From assembly GCA_019722365.1 (NCBI GenBank), contig JADFUC010002431.1, positions 372,001-436,000 of the forward strand: a stretch of 64,000 bases of DNA. Reading direction: 5' to 3'. The notes beneath the pieces are model-generated. The model saw only the letters and a list, made by a program, of their open reading frames with translations. It did no database searches and was not told the origin of the DNA. The DNA comes from Lithospermum erythrorhizon. Its lineage: Eukaryota; Streptophyta; Magnoliopsida; Boraginales; Boraginaceae. This document shows positions 50,820-63,586 of the stretch, one piece after another (position 1 is the first letter of the stretch; each line of letters starts with the position of its first letter). A program made the position numbers and the translations under genes.

Positions 50820-51640
50820 TTGATGGAATTTTAAATTTTAAAACGCAGCTTTATTGCCTCGCAATAAGATCAGTCAAGTTAATACATGACGAGCAACAAA
50901 GAGAAATGATCTGTCGCCGAAAGAAAGCTCAGGTAAATTATCCGACTCATGATCGAAGAGCAATTTATCGGGCTCACGCTTCAACATAAAGTAGATCAGA
51001 ACGCTTCAAGACCTGCTGCTGCTATTAGATTATGGATCGACTCACAAACTAATTACCAGCTTCAAAGACGTTGGCCCTCACTCAATGCTGGCCACCGGTA
51101 ACTTCCCACCCGCAAGACGCTGAAATGGTGACAAAACGCTACGAAAAGCACTCCGCGCTTGTCATGGCGCCACCATCAAATCTAATAACATACCTAATTC
51201 GACGGTACCGGCAAGCATAAATGGGTATTTATACAAAGCCGTCCGAATCATGAATTCAAGTTACATGCAAGACAAAAGCTGCTGGACACCTTCTGAAAGC
51301 CGTGAGTAACTATCTCTGTAATCTCGCCACTGATTGCATTGGCCCTGATAAGCATATGCGACTCAACGGTGACGCTGAAAGTATTTAAGCGCGGAGGTTG
51401 TACACCAACGCAAAGAATGCGCGTGCTGATATGTTCGATACGCATCGACGGTGACTACTCATATCACCAAGATGCATCTTCTTTCTAAGTTCATCCCATA
51501 AAGAAATCATCATAGTTGGCTTTGACCTTTAATTCCACCTTTAAGCTGAGCACGCTGAGCTGGTGACAAACGTTACGAAAGACCATACAAGCATGTTCAT
51601 CAAATCTAATCCATCAATTCTAAGTGAGCCTGGCCATTGC
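50820..51640. other. Moderately GC-rich block with internal duplication, possible gene or TE remnant
   Basis: Base composition is closer to coding DNA than the flanks. A segment beginning GCTGAAATGGTGACAAAACG (near 51,119) is repeated in diverged form near 51,556, both leading into CATCAAATCTAAT. A 65-codon minus-strand ORF at 51,248-51,445 has plausible codon use but no family I recognise. Confidence 0.4.
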
Positions 51641-51644
51641 TACA

Positions 51645-52925
51645 TTTAATTCTCACATATACGACTTTATATATCGACATCCGTAAAAATTTAAATTATA
51701 CCAATTTAACCGACATAAAATCAAATAATTGGATGATACTATATCAATATCAATTCATCAATATTTCTGCTATGACATCAAATCATAAAAAGAATATGCT
51801 ATGGTCTTTTTTATCGAGATCTCACTTGGTACGGTATAGTTGATATATATTTTTCTTCCAATCTTCATTACAAATATCACTTCCATGTATATAATTACAA
51901 ACGCCATATTCAGAGATATTTCACACACTAAGAATCGACAAATTAATACGTAACACATCTTTATATGTTTTCAGAATTATTGTTATTATTATTTTTATTA
52001 TTCATTTAATCATAATAGATGTTAACTACTAATAATTTTAGTTTAAAACTACTAATAATTTTAGTTTCGCTAACAAATACCCATAAAGTCATATACAAAG
52101 CATTAGACTCTAATAAATTATTTCCACCAACTCCATGCACGCAATCCAAAACACACTCAATATCCTAAACCTGCTTCGACATACCTACGTCGCAGTTAAA
52201 TTTTTCATTCTCTTCCAACTTTAAGAACAAAATCATAAATTAAAACATACAAAGTCGAATACCAAATTATTTTTTAATATTATCATTATGTATAACGTTG
52301 CCTCCGCAATACAAAAAGAATCGGCAGTGCCTGTAAAACGCATGATTAATGTATCATGTAAAAAAATCTATTTTCTTAGTCATAGGAAAAACGATTTGTA
52401 ATGCTTAAATCAAAATCTTTCTCATATCTTTCAAACTAATTATTATTTGTCGCCGTAATAAGATTTTGACTTATTATTATTCAATAATGTACTTTTGATG
52501 TTAATATTATTTTACTAATGTTTTACTAAAAAATATTATTACATACTCTATTGACATATATTATTTAAGTTTAAAAAAACTTATCATTTTTTGTTGAATG
52601 TGTATTAATAGTAATATATTATTAATAATTGAAGTAATATTACTAATAAAAAGATACTCTGAAATAAAATGTACTAGAAAACAAAAACAATATTATCCAC
52701 AAAAGTAACCCGCTGTGCTATAAAATTTATACTAATGATCTTTTGTAAAATATTTAATCGTAGCTTATCGTAATTTTTCATCTTATATTTAAAGAAGTAT
52801 CTCTTCAAAAATAAAAATATTAATTAAAAAATCGCTTTGTTGCGAAAGTTTTCACACAATTTTAAACGATTTCAATTAAATATTAAAATGTATCAAATAT
52901 TTAAAATCGATCGCACGCCTCATAC
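51645..52925 (-). repeat. Dispersed repeat R2, copy 2 (inverted)
   Basis: Reverse-complement partner of 29,030-30,360, about 21 kb away, with YUCCA and LEUNIG between them. Blocks seen on the minus strand include TTATTTGATTTTATGTCGGT, [24 protein letters not shown] sequence, AAGTTGGAAGAGAATGAA and GGAGGCAACGTTAT, in the same order as copy 1. Identity is moderate, with many small indels. No coding sequence. Confidence 0.75.
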
Positions 52926-53898
52926 ATCTTCTAAACGCGCGAACGTAGTCATTGCTTCTTCAATTTGTTCCAAGCACTAAATTAGCCTCTTTCCACACGA
53001 AATTAATACAAAGACGTGATTAATTCATGGAAGTATTTTCATAAAATTATTTACAGCATTATTAATTATAAAAAATTAGAACTAATGAGGAGTTGAAAAA
53101 ATAGTGATGGTTCTATGGGCACACTCCCTGAGGACAATTCAATGTGAGCAGCGCTTATCAACTGTTGCACAAAATCTATGAGAGGCTTTCATAAGGCTCA
53201 TCAAGTGGGATCACCCCCAAATGCAAAGCAACCAGTGAAAAGGATCTCATTCATAGATGCACACAGTGGAAGTGTTGCTCGGTTACAACTGTCCATTTCC
53301 CACCAATTTGTTTATATTCAGACCTGGTCGAGTTCTGTTTTGGCAATCTAGAAAAAAGGAACAACTAATCAAATGGGCAATCACTAATTCACTATGTGGG
53401 ATGTGTGGCACCAGAGGAATTTACACTTAGAAACACATGTAGCTCATCAACCTTTTCTCTGAACTTTATCCAGATTCACCAATGCAACACATGTATCAAT
53501 CTGCCTGAAAACAAGTTCCAAATTTCTACAGCATGTATAGTTGCTTATTCCAGCAATATGCGGGAGTAGTATAGCCAAGCCATGATATCCTCTGCTAGCT
53601 CAATGTCAGAAAATTGTAAATTACTATTGATTTTCCATTCAATAAAGCACGTTTCAAATAAATAAAAACACAATAGTGATGGTTGAAAAAATAAAATAGT
53701 TAAAAGAATATAATTAAGAATCATTTAAATAATTATTATAACACCTAGACAATTGGTGAAAATGCATACCAACGAGAGATAAAATAACCCAGAGCAAAAA
53801 AATGATATTTAGTATTAAAAGATGTTATAACAACTAAAGAGGATTAAAAATAACGATGCTTAAAAACTTTAGAGTTAATAAAATAGGTAAAAATCCCT
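52926..53898. other. Intergenic sequence with a gene-like fragment
   Basis: From about 53,100 to 53,620 base composition rises and the minus strand contains an exon-like piece: TTTTCAG acceptor followed by an open stretch reading QIDTCVALVNLDKVQRK (plus ~53,470-53,520). It then loses frame and meets stops. It looks like a captured or decayed gene piece; I do not recognise the parent. Confidence 0.4.
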
Positions 53899-55735
53899 CC
53901 ACTTATAAAAGCTGAATATTTTCCGCATTACTAATTACAATATTGCCCTTTCACTATAATATTTTCCATACATTGATGGAAAAATACGTAATAATTAACA
54001 AGCCCAATTTTACCTAAAAAACTATAACAAATCAAATATAGCTAGAGTTATCCTATCTCTATAATAAAGTGTTAATTTACCACTTTCATACCTGTTAATT
54101 ATTATAATGCTCATTAACATTAATATTCAATTATAAGGTTAATTTACTAACGTATAAAAAAAGTCATCGATATAATACTAAATTTGATTTTTTAAAATTT
54201 TATCATAATAATATGTGTAAATTTCATTTAATGCAATAAATTACCTTAATTATACTAAAAAATTATAAGATAATTATTCAATTATAAATTAAAAAATTCT
54301 AATCCAAAATTCTTATTAAATAATATATATCTAAATTATTTTGTGATACTTTGTATTACATTTCAATAATTGAAATAAAAATGTCAAGTTACATACCTAA
54401 TACTCCATTCATCCCCAATAAATTGTCATGTTTAAATTGATTTCATTAAATGTTAAATTAAAATATTTACTGTTGTATAATATTTGGTGAAATTGTCATC
54501 AAGAATATTTTCAATGTACTTTAATATTGACAAATTTATTCAAAATAAAACAGTTTATCGATGAAAAGCTCACACCTGGTATTTAAACTGCCATTTACAA
54601 TAATTTAAAAGATGTATTTAAGTAAAAGATTTGGATATTTTATTTGTAAATTCAATTTTTTAATATAATATATAAATATGTTAGTTTTTGAAGTTTAAAT
54701 AAAAATATCTTTATCTATAAAACTATGTATAATACCATCAGTAGCTGAATTCAATATACGAAAGGAAATTAAAAATCTTCTGCCTCTTCAATATTTAATA
54801 ATTAGTAATTAGTAAACTAATCCAAGAGTATATCGTTACATGAACATTTATATTAACTATAAGTATATTAATAAATATTACTTATATTAGTTTTCACTCT
54901 ATACGAAATAAGTAAATCTATATTATGGTCTAACAAATACATTTACGAATACGTATATTATAAGTGATATAATCCACTTTATCATTTAACATTCGACGAT
55001 AAATCGGTATCCTCATCATCTATTCAATGACTTCTTGTGACTTTTTTATATTAAAGTTGTTATTTATGTCAAAATTTTAAAAGTAATATTAATCACATAT
55101 ACACTATCGATGTTTGACTTTAAAAAAAAAAAAAATTATTGCACAAGATATAATTCTTTAAGAGACATCCTTATTCTATTGATTTTCAATATAATTCATT
55201 CCTTGCATTTCACATTCGAACAAGGACTTCTAATGCTATGCCTTCGATCGCTTTCTGAAGCATAAAATTGAGAAAAAATTCGTAAAAAGGTCTTCATATT
55301 ATCTGCTTTATGTAAATATTATCGAAATAATCATCAATTAAAATACGTTAAACGAATATTATAAAATAAAATCAACAGAATTACGTAATAATATACTACT
55401 AACCACTGTACTGACAAGTTTAACAATAACAAAATAACAAGGATAAAAAAGGTTATATTTTCTAACAATAAATATAATTACATAACGCGTGATTCTTTTA
55501 TTAAATCTCGGTAAAACGGCTAGTATGGTAACAAGACTATAAATTCACTATTAAAATTATATCTATTATCAAAATATTATAAGGTCTATATAATATATAA
55601 AAATAAAATATAATATAAATCAAAAGAATAATTTATAAATTTACGAAATAGTTAATTACTTTATTTATTATCTCAATTTAAATGCTTTCAAGATAAATAA
55701 TACTAAACGCATGTACATTTGACAAGGTTTTAAAA
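53899..55735 (+). repeat. Dispersed repeat R1, copy B
   Basis: Begins CCACTTATAAAAGCTG and follows the same order of landmarks as copy D: CATTACTAATTACAATATTG, CAATAATTGAAATAAAAATG, nested MITE, TATTAAAGTTGTTATTTATG, AATCACATATACACTATCG, and ATAATTTATAAATTTACG near the end. About 1.8 kb, non-coding. Confidence 0.75.
54403..54622. mobile_element. MITE nested in repeat R1 copy B
   Basis: Begins CTCCATTCATCCCCAATAAA inside TA and ends near AAAAGATGTATTTAAG before TA. It is a diverged member of the nested family also seen at 11.4, 60.2 and 62.1 kb. Confidence 0.5.
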
Positions 55736-56511
55736 GTAAGGAATAAGGCCAAAAGCATGCGCCTAAAGTGATTAACATTACGTGATATCTATTTCGGCTA
55801 TTCAAAGAGAATTTATATCTATTTTAAAAATAGTTGATGGAAAAAGGATTAAAAATTATTTGGGACAAATTGAACTATAAATGAATAAAGACTTAACAAT
55901 TTAAGCCATTTTATTTTAGCGTAGGGTATTCACACACAAAAAAAACTCACTTAGATACTGTGGGTGCGTCCCTGGTTCATGTAATAATAATAACTTACTA
56001 TGTCCTTACGTTTAAAATGCTATTTATTAATACAATGTCATATTATATCATTTACGATACATAACTATTAACTCACTAATTAAAAATCGGTCTATATATT
56101 AGATTAAATTTACTTTTTAAATTTAAAAAACGAACCTAAAAACTTATTATTAATACGTTAACTTTAATTTTGAAATACCATTCGGTATAAATATATCTAT
56201 GGCCAATTTTTTATTTTATTTTTGTATTGAAGATGTCATTTCCAATGGAATAGATGGTAGTTACATTTTATAGACATTTTTTTTTATATTTCATTAATAT
56301 TATGACGTGTACTTATTAATTTAACAAAGAGCCTAACATGAAATGTAACTATAATTCATACTCATTTTCATGCTAGTCGGCAGAGAAAAGGCATGCAGAC
56401 GCGTGTACATGAATGAACAGTGATCAAGTATCTCAGTTTCAACTAAGTTGTTGAGAGAAAAAGGCAAAGAAATATATCAAGAATCCTAACTAATATAGGA
56501 AAAAAGGAGAA
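55736..56511. other. Intergenic region upstream of OEP16
   Basis: No other gene seen. A TATATAG at about 56,512 could be the TATA box, though it lies only ~44 bases from the ATG at 56,556 and would leave a very short leader. Confidence 0.45.
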
Positions 56512-56555
56512 TATATAGAACAGAACATCGCCAACTTGAAGCAAAGAATCATAAA

Positions 56556-58801
56556 ATGCCTCACAGGAGATTTTCAGGATCACTAACTGCTCCCAAAGTG
56601 GACCTATTTCTTGATCTTGGCAACCCTTTTCTCAACCTCACCGTTGATAGTTTTTTGAAGATTGGAACTGTATGTTTAGTGTCATTTGACTCACTTCATC
56701 TTGATATGTTTTTCAGATTGGAATTAGTTATATTGTTCATTTGTATATTTGGTTTGTTGGGTTTTTTTGTTTCAGGTGGCTGTTGGGAAAGCAGCTGCAG
56801 AGGAAGCATACCATGTGGCAAAACGAGGTAAATCCATGTCAGATATTATGTGTCATATTTTTGTAGAATGCTGACTAAATTGAATACTTTACTTATATTC
56901 AGAATTGTATCTGAACATGAAGAGGGTGTACAGAGAATCTATGAGTGTCAGTAAATTAGACATTTCTGCTATGAATCCTATGATGTATTGAATACAAATC
57001 CATACAAAGGATGATGAATCTAATGATATTACTGGGAGATGATTGAAAGAATGTGAAACAGAATGAACATATTCTTAGACTCTTAATAAAAAAAATTATT
57101 TTGTAGGGGAGGAGGGTATTCAACATTTTATATGGTGAAAATTCAGAAGATTGTCTTGATTTAGAATTTGGAACTCTTAATTTACTCGTTGGAGCTTTTT
57201 TCCGCCTTAATATTGTAAAGGATCCTAAGATACATGAAAGGTAGAGCACTTGTATGCCCTGCCTAGAGGCTATTTTCCAGTTACTGTAAAACTTCCTTTG
57301 GAGTAATAGTTTTAGATGCATTTTCAGATTTAGTAATGCAGTCTAAAGAGTCAATTTCTTTGCAGGAAGCATTTCGAATCACAACTTTGAGCATTCGGTG
57401 AGCTCTCTGATCTCTTTGTTTTGTTTTTCAAACTGGATTTCTTAGCTCCCTTATCGCGCCATATTACAACCACTATAAAGTTGAGTAAACCATAATTCTC
57501 TAATGAACAATGGACTTAGTTATAAAGCAAAATGAGTTGAGGATGTCGTTACTTAGCAAATTTTCAATGTTGCTTTGAGTTACATTATATGTTGATCAAG
57601 ATTCTTTAGTGTCTCAGATGGTATGATAGTCTTAGGACTACTTTCTTGTTCTTATTTGAATAAGCTAATATAGGCCATTTTAAGAACACAGGAAGAAATA
57701 ATTTGGATCCAATGGGGAGACTTCACCGGCCCAAGATGACAAGAAGTATAAACTTATTGTTTCCTTTTTTTCTGTACTGCTGGATAATAGAAAACAAACT
57801 TTTTCTATTGTACGTTATATCGGTATTGTAACAGAATGTGCTACTATATTGCAGTTGAAGAAGATGTGTAAAGAAGGTGCATATTGGGGTGAGTAGGATT
57901 TATTTGGTGCTATGGGCAGTTAGCTTAATTAGAGAATGTTTATTCTCCTCCAGTCGCTGAATTTCCTTGTTTTATTAAAAATGGTTTAACTTAAGAGACT
58001 TGTATTATTTGCATTGACAGGAACTGTAGCAGGAGTATATGTTGGAATGGAGTATGGAATGGAGAGAATCCGTGGAACTAGAGATTGGGTAAGCTCCTCG
58101 TAGATGTTTAGAGACTTGCATACATAATATATGCTCTTGATAATTAAGATTTCAAGGCCGAGCCTGAGTGGTAAGGCGGATACACTTCAACTATTATCTG
58201 TCTAATGCTCATAATCCATACCTGTTTGTAAGACTGTTTAGATGGACTAGGCCTTTGTTAGAGGTTTCTTCCTGAGATTTCAATGCCACACTTAAAATCA
58301 GAGTAAATGCAATTGTCCATGATTTGGTTCTAGGTACCTTCCTTACTTGCTACTGAGAGTTCTACATCCGACTTTTTAAATCAAGATGCGATACACACCA
58401 GGATCCATTTGTCAACGATTCTTTGGTTGACATTTAGCATTCTAGCTCCAACAGGATCCCATGATCTTATGGCAAAAGTCTGTATCCCCTTCCATTCAAT
58501 TTCTTAGCAGATCATCTTTAGATATCTAACTTCAACATGTTTGATGTTTATATTATGACACGAAATACTGAAAGTTGATGATAAACTTATGCTGCAGTAG
58601 CTAATACTCTTCAAAATGGTATAATATCACTCACCATGCTCAATTACTGTCAATTTGCAGAAGAATGCAATGATTGGCGGTGCATTGACGGGGGCTATAG
58701 TTTCCGCTGCCAGTAGCAAAAGCGGAGACAAAATTGTCATGGATGCAATCGCCGGAGGCGCCGTTGCCACTGCTGCAGAATTCATCAACTATCTCACTTG
58801 A
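56556..58801 (+). CDS. OEP16-1: Plastid outer envelope protein OEP16-1-type channel
   Basis: Six exons: 56,556-56,669, 56,776-56,827, 57,366-57,397, 57,855-57,888, 58,021-58,088 and 58,661-58,801, all GT-AG and in phase, giving 146 aa. The product matches the OEP16 branch of the PRAT (Tim17/22/23-like) family: GNPFLNLTVDSFLKIG near the start, LKKMCKEGAYWG in the middle, and RIRGTRDWKNAM before a Gly/Ala-rich final membrane segment. Four hydrophobic helices are expected. OEP16 forms an amino-acid-selective channel in the chloroplast outer envelope and has been linked to import of protochlorophyllide oxidoreductase A. The length fits OEP16-1 rather than the longer OEP16-2. It lacks a cleavable transit peptide, as expected. 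Confidence 0.93.
58150..58200 (+). mobile_element. Possible SINE A-box fragment in OEP16 intron 5
   Basis: GGCCGAGCCTGAGTGGTAAG followed by GCGGATAC resembles the D-arm of tRNA-Leu/Ser (GGCCGAGTGGTTAAGGCG). No B box is found nearby, so this is a weak call. Confidence 0.25.
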
Positions 58802-58878
58802 AATTTATTCACTTCTGCTTGTCCATGCCTTGATCAACTTTGATGAACTAGAGCTCACCTTTAAAGCTATGCCCTTCA

Positions 58879-58884
58879 AATAAA
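58879..58884 (+). terminator. Candidate polyadenylation signal of OEP16
   Basis: AATAAA 78 bases after the stop codon. Confidence 0.4.
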
Positions 58885-59164
58885 TAATTTAAGCAGAGAC
58901 GTAATAATTTATGAATAGTTTTGGTTAAGTTATTTATTTTTGCAATTTTTTTCTTTTTTTCCAATCATGGATTGCCAAAAAATTAAATCTGCCTACTTCG
59001 GTTCAAATACTCTCTCTATAATTGTCTCCTCATGTTAAGTCAATGTTTCACCTAACTTTTTATGGATGTGTTCTTAGTTTAAATGTCTATCATTCATGTT
59101 GCTTTCAGATATTTCTTCCACGCATTGATATGCTTTTATGATTTGGGCGTTTATATATTTTATA
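58885..59164. other. OEP16 3' flank
   Basis: AT-rich, with the probable end of the OEP16 transcript; nothing else recognised before repeat R1 copy C. Confidence 0.5.
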
Positions 59165-60930
59165 TCACTAAGAAAACGATACAATATTGCACGTAAATAC
59201 GGTAATTCAAATATTTAAACTGATTTGGGATAATAAATAATGTAATTAATTATTTACGCAAATTTTATAAATTATACTTTTTGATTTATATTATAATACA
59301 TTTTGCTCATATTAATATATCCTTTATAATTTTTAATAATAGATTTAAAAGTTTTAAGGTTTAATTAAAAGAATGCACATTATGTAATTTTATTTATAGT
59401 TAAAATATTATTATTTTTGTAATAAAAAAATGAACCTTATGTTATTTTATTTATTATTAGAAAACATCACTTATTAATTGATTATTAGTAGAAATTATTC
59501 ATAGTACTACTACTCAATTTTATTTTATGTATTCATTTTAATATATTTTAATTAATGATTGTCTCAATAATACTCATTTGCACAAAACTGAATAATATCA
59601 AGACCTTTTTATGAACACTCAATTATAAATTAACAAAACAACCAAAAGCAGTGCCACACATTGTGATGTCTGCTCGAATGCGAAATAATCCAAAATAAAT
59701 TATATCAAAAATTAAATTGAATAAAGATGATATAATTCTTTAAAAAGTATATTCAGGCTATAATTTTTAATAAAAAGTTAAACCTCAATAAGATATATGC
59801 TGATTAATATTACTTGATATGAAATTTTTTAAAATTTTGACATAAATAACATCTTTAATATAAAAGGTCATATATGAAGGTACCGATTGCATGTAATTTT
59901 TAGACCATAATATCGATGAATTATATTTCATATAAAGTGAAAAAATATAAGAATTATTATGACAATATATTCATATTTAGTTTACTAATTACTAATCAAT
60001 ATTAAATAGTTAAGATCGAATTTTTTTAACTTCCTTTCATAGATTGTATTCAACTTTACTTAATTATTGTCTCTATAATTTATAAATAAAGTTATTTTTA
60101 TTTAAGCATAAAAACTAACATGTTATATATATTATACTAAAAATTTAATATCCAAATTATTACTCCCTCCATACTAAATGACACATGCTGATTTAAGCTA
60201 CCAAAATCGATACTCTTACTTTCATCGATGTAAACATAATTTTGATTTGAATAAAATTTAATGTCAATATTAAAGCACATCAAAATATTATTATTTAACA
60301 ATTTTACCAAATATTATACAACATAAATAAAAATATTTGAAATTAATATTTAATATGCGAAAATCCAAATTTAAATTCACAATCTATCGGGACGGAGAGT
60401 ATTAGATACGTATTCGACATTTTTATTTCAATTGTTGAAATATAATATAAAAATATCACATAATAATTCTAGACATATAATTTTTAATACGAGTAATTTT
60501 TTTATATTAGAGAAAATATTTTTCAATTTATAATTGAATAATTATCATATAAAAAAAAATTAGTATGCGACTAATTCATTGCATTAAAATGGAATTTACT
60601 TATGTTTATGATAAAATGAAAAAAAATTAAGGTCAGACATCAAACATTTTATCTCGTCAGCGAAGATGTTGGAGATTTTTTATATAATTTGACGAAAATG
60701 TCGATAATTTAATATATCAAAAGAAGATATAACTCAACTATGTTTAATCATATAGAATTTTTAGGCAAAAAATTCGTATTTATTAATTATTGAATTATTA
60801 TAGGAGTCCTTTTTAAAAATTTATTAGAAATATATTTTTCAACTAATAAATAATATTATAATAAGGACAATATAGTAATTAATAATGTGAAAAGGAAATA
60901 AATATAACTCACACTTTTATAAATGAGGGG
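59165..60930 (-). repeat. Dispersed repeat R1, copy C (inverted)
   Basis: Read on the minus strand it begins CCCCTCATTTATAAAAGTG and runs through ATTAATTACTATATTGTCC, CAACAATTGAAATAAAAATG, the nested MITE, TATTAAAGATGTTATTTATG and TTTATAAAATTTGCGTAAAT. It therefore forms a large imperfect inverted pair with copy D, only ~650 bp away. Non-coding. Confidence 0.75.
60163..60399. mobile_element. MITE nested in repeat R1 copy C
   Basis: Begins CTCCCTCCATACTAAATGAC and ends TCTATCGGGACGGAGAG, flanked by TA on both sides (60,161-60,162 and 60,400-60,401). It is the clearest of the nested copies by its ends. Confidence 0.65.
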
Positions 60931-61584
60931 ATATATGATATCATCGCATAATCGGTAAATAAACATCGTGACGAGTATAATAGCATTTGCTTAATTTTAA
61001 AGTCAATTTTTTAGTATATAGTAAAAACTCTATAAATTAATACTATCGGAATCTGTGAAATTTATTAATTTATAGAATTATTAATTTATCGAATGTTAAT
61101 TTGAAAAGATTATTAATATTGGTAAAAATTACTATCTTAAAGAGTATTAATTTATCGATTATTAATTTAAAGAGTTGCTACTATATGTTGATATTAACGT
61201 TTGACCTGGTTTCTTCTAAATAAGTCACACTCGAGACCTCTTGCTAGTACTTTTTTTTTTCTGGTATTAAATCTTATCCACAATAGATGAAAAAAAGAAT
61301 AAAGATAAAAGAAAAAGGAAAAAGATAAAAAGGAAAAGAAGAGATATAATAATGCATGCATTGATTCGACATAATAATCTAGGATTCACGTCCAGTTTGA
61401 ATTAGGTAATAATTATGACTTAGGTAGTTAGGATTCCTAAAATTCATAACTAGAGTTTGAACTTTGAAGTACATTATATTAGAAACCAAATAATATTGAT
61501 AGATTATTGTTTAATCGACAGTTTCATAACGAAAAAAAAAAATCATACGATAATGTGAATCAATATAGTATATCAAATCACAAC
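60931..61584. other. AT-rich spacer between R1 copies C and D
   Basis: No gene. Includes TTATCGA/TTAATTT short repeats around 61,060-61,190 and a purine-rich stretch at about 61,285-61,345. Confidence 0.5.
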
Positions 61585-63312
61585 CTTCTACTTATAAAAG
61601 CCGCTGAAGCCAGATTTTTTTTCCTTTTTACATTACTAATTACTATATTATCCTTATTATATTATTTTTATTGAGAAAAAATGTATTTCTAAAGTTAAAA
61701 AGACTCATATAACAATTTAATAATTAATAAATCCTAAATTTTACCGAAATTTTTATAAAACGTTAAACATAATGAAAGTATCTACTCTCTTATAATACGC
61801 GCACAATAAGACTTTCATATACGCTAATTAATATAATGACTATATCTTTCATTATCAACATCTTTCTGCCCAATTATATAAAAATATCAACATCTTTACC
61901 AAATGTATGTTGCTGATATACACGTTTTGATTTTTTAATTTTATAGATAACATAAATTCTATTTTAATAAATGAATTAATCTACTCATACTAAATTTTTT
62001 ATATGATAATTATTCAATTATAAATTGAAAAATAATTTTTCAAATCCAAAATTACTATTAAAGAATATATCTAAATTTACATGCTGATATTTTGTATTAC
62101 ATTTCAACAATTGAAATAAAAAGTGTCAAGTTACAAATCTAATACTCCCTCCATCCCCACCGACACAAGCATTCGAATTTGAATTTTTTCATAAAATTCA
62201 CAGTGTTTCAAATATTTTTATTTCAGAAGATAATGATATTTGATGAAAATGATCAAATAATAATATTTTCAATGTACTTTAATATTGACATTAAATTTTA
62301 TTCAAATTCAAAATTATGCTTATGGATGAAGCGTAAAAAAATTCACTCAGGAAAGACTAAATCGCGATTTACAATCATTTAAGATGAGAGTAATAGATTT
62401 GGATCTTTTATTTTAAAAATTAATTTTTTTATTATAATATATATAACATGTTAGTTTTACGCTTAAATAAAAATATCTTTATCAATAAACTATGTGATGC
62501 AATACTTAATTATGATTTGAATTTAATATATGAACGAAAATTAAAAAAATCAATTTCTCACATTCGACGTGACAAATCAAGATCCCTATCTTCTACTGAA
62601 TTTAATTTATCGCGAATCTTTTATATTAAAGTTTATTTATGTCAAAATTTTAAAAGTTTTCATCGTTATCATTAATCACATATATACTATCGTTTAACTT
62701 TTATTAAAAAAATTATCAGACAAAGATATGCTTTTAAAAGAGACGCCATCTTTTATTCCATCGATTTTCTTCACATAATTCATTCGGAATATTTCACATT
62801 CGAACAAAGACATCTAATGCAGTAATTTTCAAGGCTTTGGGGTGGCTAATATCATAGTACCATTAAAAAAAAAATTGATATTATTCAGCCATAAGAAATA
62901 TTATCACCAATCATTAATTTAAAATACTAGAAAACGAATACATAAAATAAATCAATAAGATAACTATGAATAGCTTATACTAATAATCAATCGAGATTAT
63001 ATTTTCTAATAAATAAAATAACATAAGGTGCATTTTATTAAAAAGAGAAAAGCGATATTTTCTAATAAAAAAATTATATAACGCACATTCTTTTTATTAA
63101 ACATCAAAACGAAAATACTGATGATACTAAACTTTAAATCTATTATTAAAATTATATTATTAAAATTATAAGTGATCATATAACTAGCAACAAATGAATA
63201 TATTATAAATTAAAAGTATACTGAGTAAATTTACGTAAATAGTTCATTACTTTATATATTATCTAATTTAAATATTCAAACATAAATACATGCTACCAAT
63301 GCATTTTTACTA
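61585..63312 (+). repeat. Dispersed repeat R1, copy D
   Basis: Begins TTCTACTTATAAAAGCCGCT and shares all landmarks with copies B and C, including TATTAAAGTTTATTTATGTC, AATCACATATATACTATCG and AAATTTACGTAAATAGTTCA. It may end at CTAG (63,309-63,312). A TC...TTATAAAAG start and CTAG end would suit a non-autonomous Helitron, but the 3' hairpin is poor. No coding sequence; ORFs inside are short and AT-driven. Confidence 0.7.
62145..62390. mobile_element. MITE nested in repeat R1 copy D
   Basis: Begins CTCCCTCCATCCCCACCGAC and ends CAATCATTTAAGATGAGAG, flanked by TA (62,143-62,144 and 62,391-62,392). About 246 bp and non-coding. Confidence 0.65.
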
Positions 63313-63546
63313 GTATATTCAAATATCATTTCTCCAAACAAGAATCATTTTTCCTTTATACAAACGACAATCAATACAAGTATACAAGACAGACTGAACA
63401 TATTACACAATGAGATGACTCTAGAGAAACTCAGTGGCATAATAGTCTTATTCTTACACACTTCATCACACAAATACATAAGTTTTTAAAAGCAGAAACA
63501 AACATTACCATAATAAAATTATTTTTAGCATATAGTTTTAGTTAAA

Positions 63547-63552
63547 TTTATT
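63547..63552 (-). terminator. Possible polyadenylation element of the metallothionein gene
   Basis: On the minus strand a CAAATAAATTT context gives AATAAA about 35 bases after the stop. It is rather close to the stop but usable in plants. Confidence 0.35.
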
Positions 63553-63586
63553 TGTCTTCATTGTGATTGGGTAAACCATGTAGTCC

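Noticed and set aside
56956..57321. Minus-strand ORF of 121 codons
   Set aside because: Lies within OEP16 intron 2; composition is intronic and there is no recognisable family.
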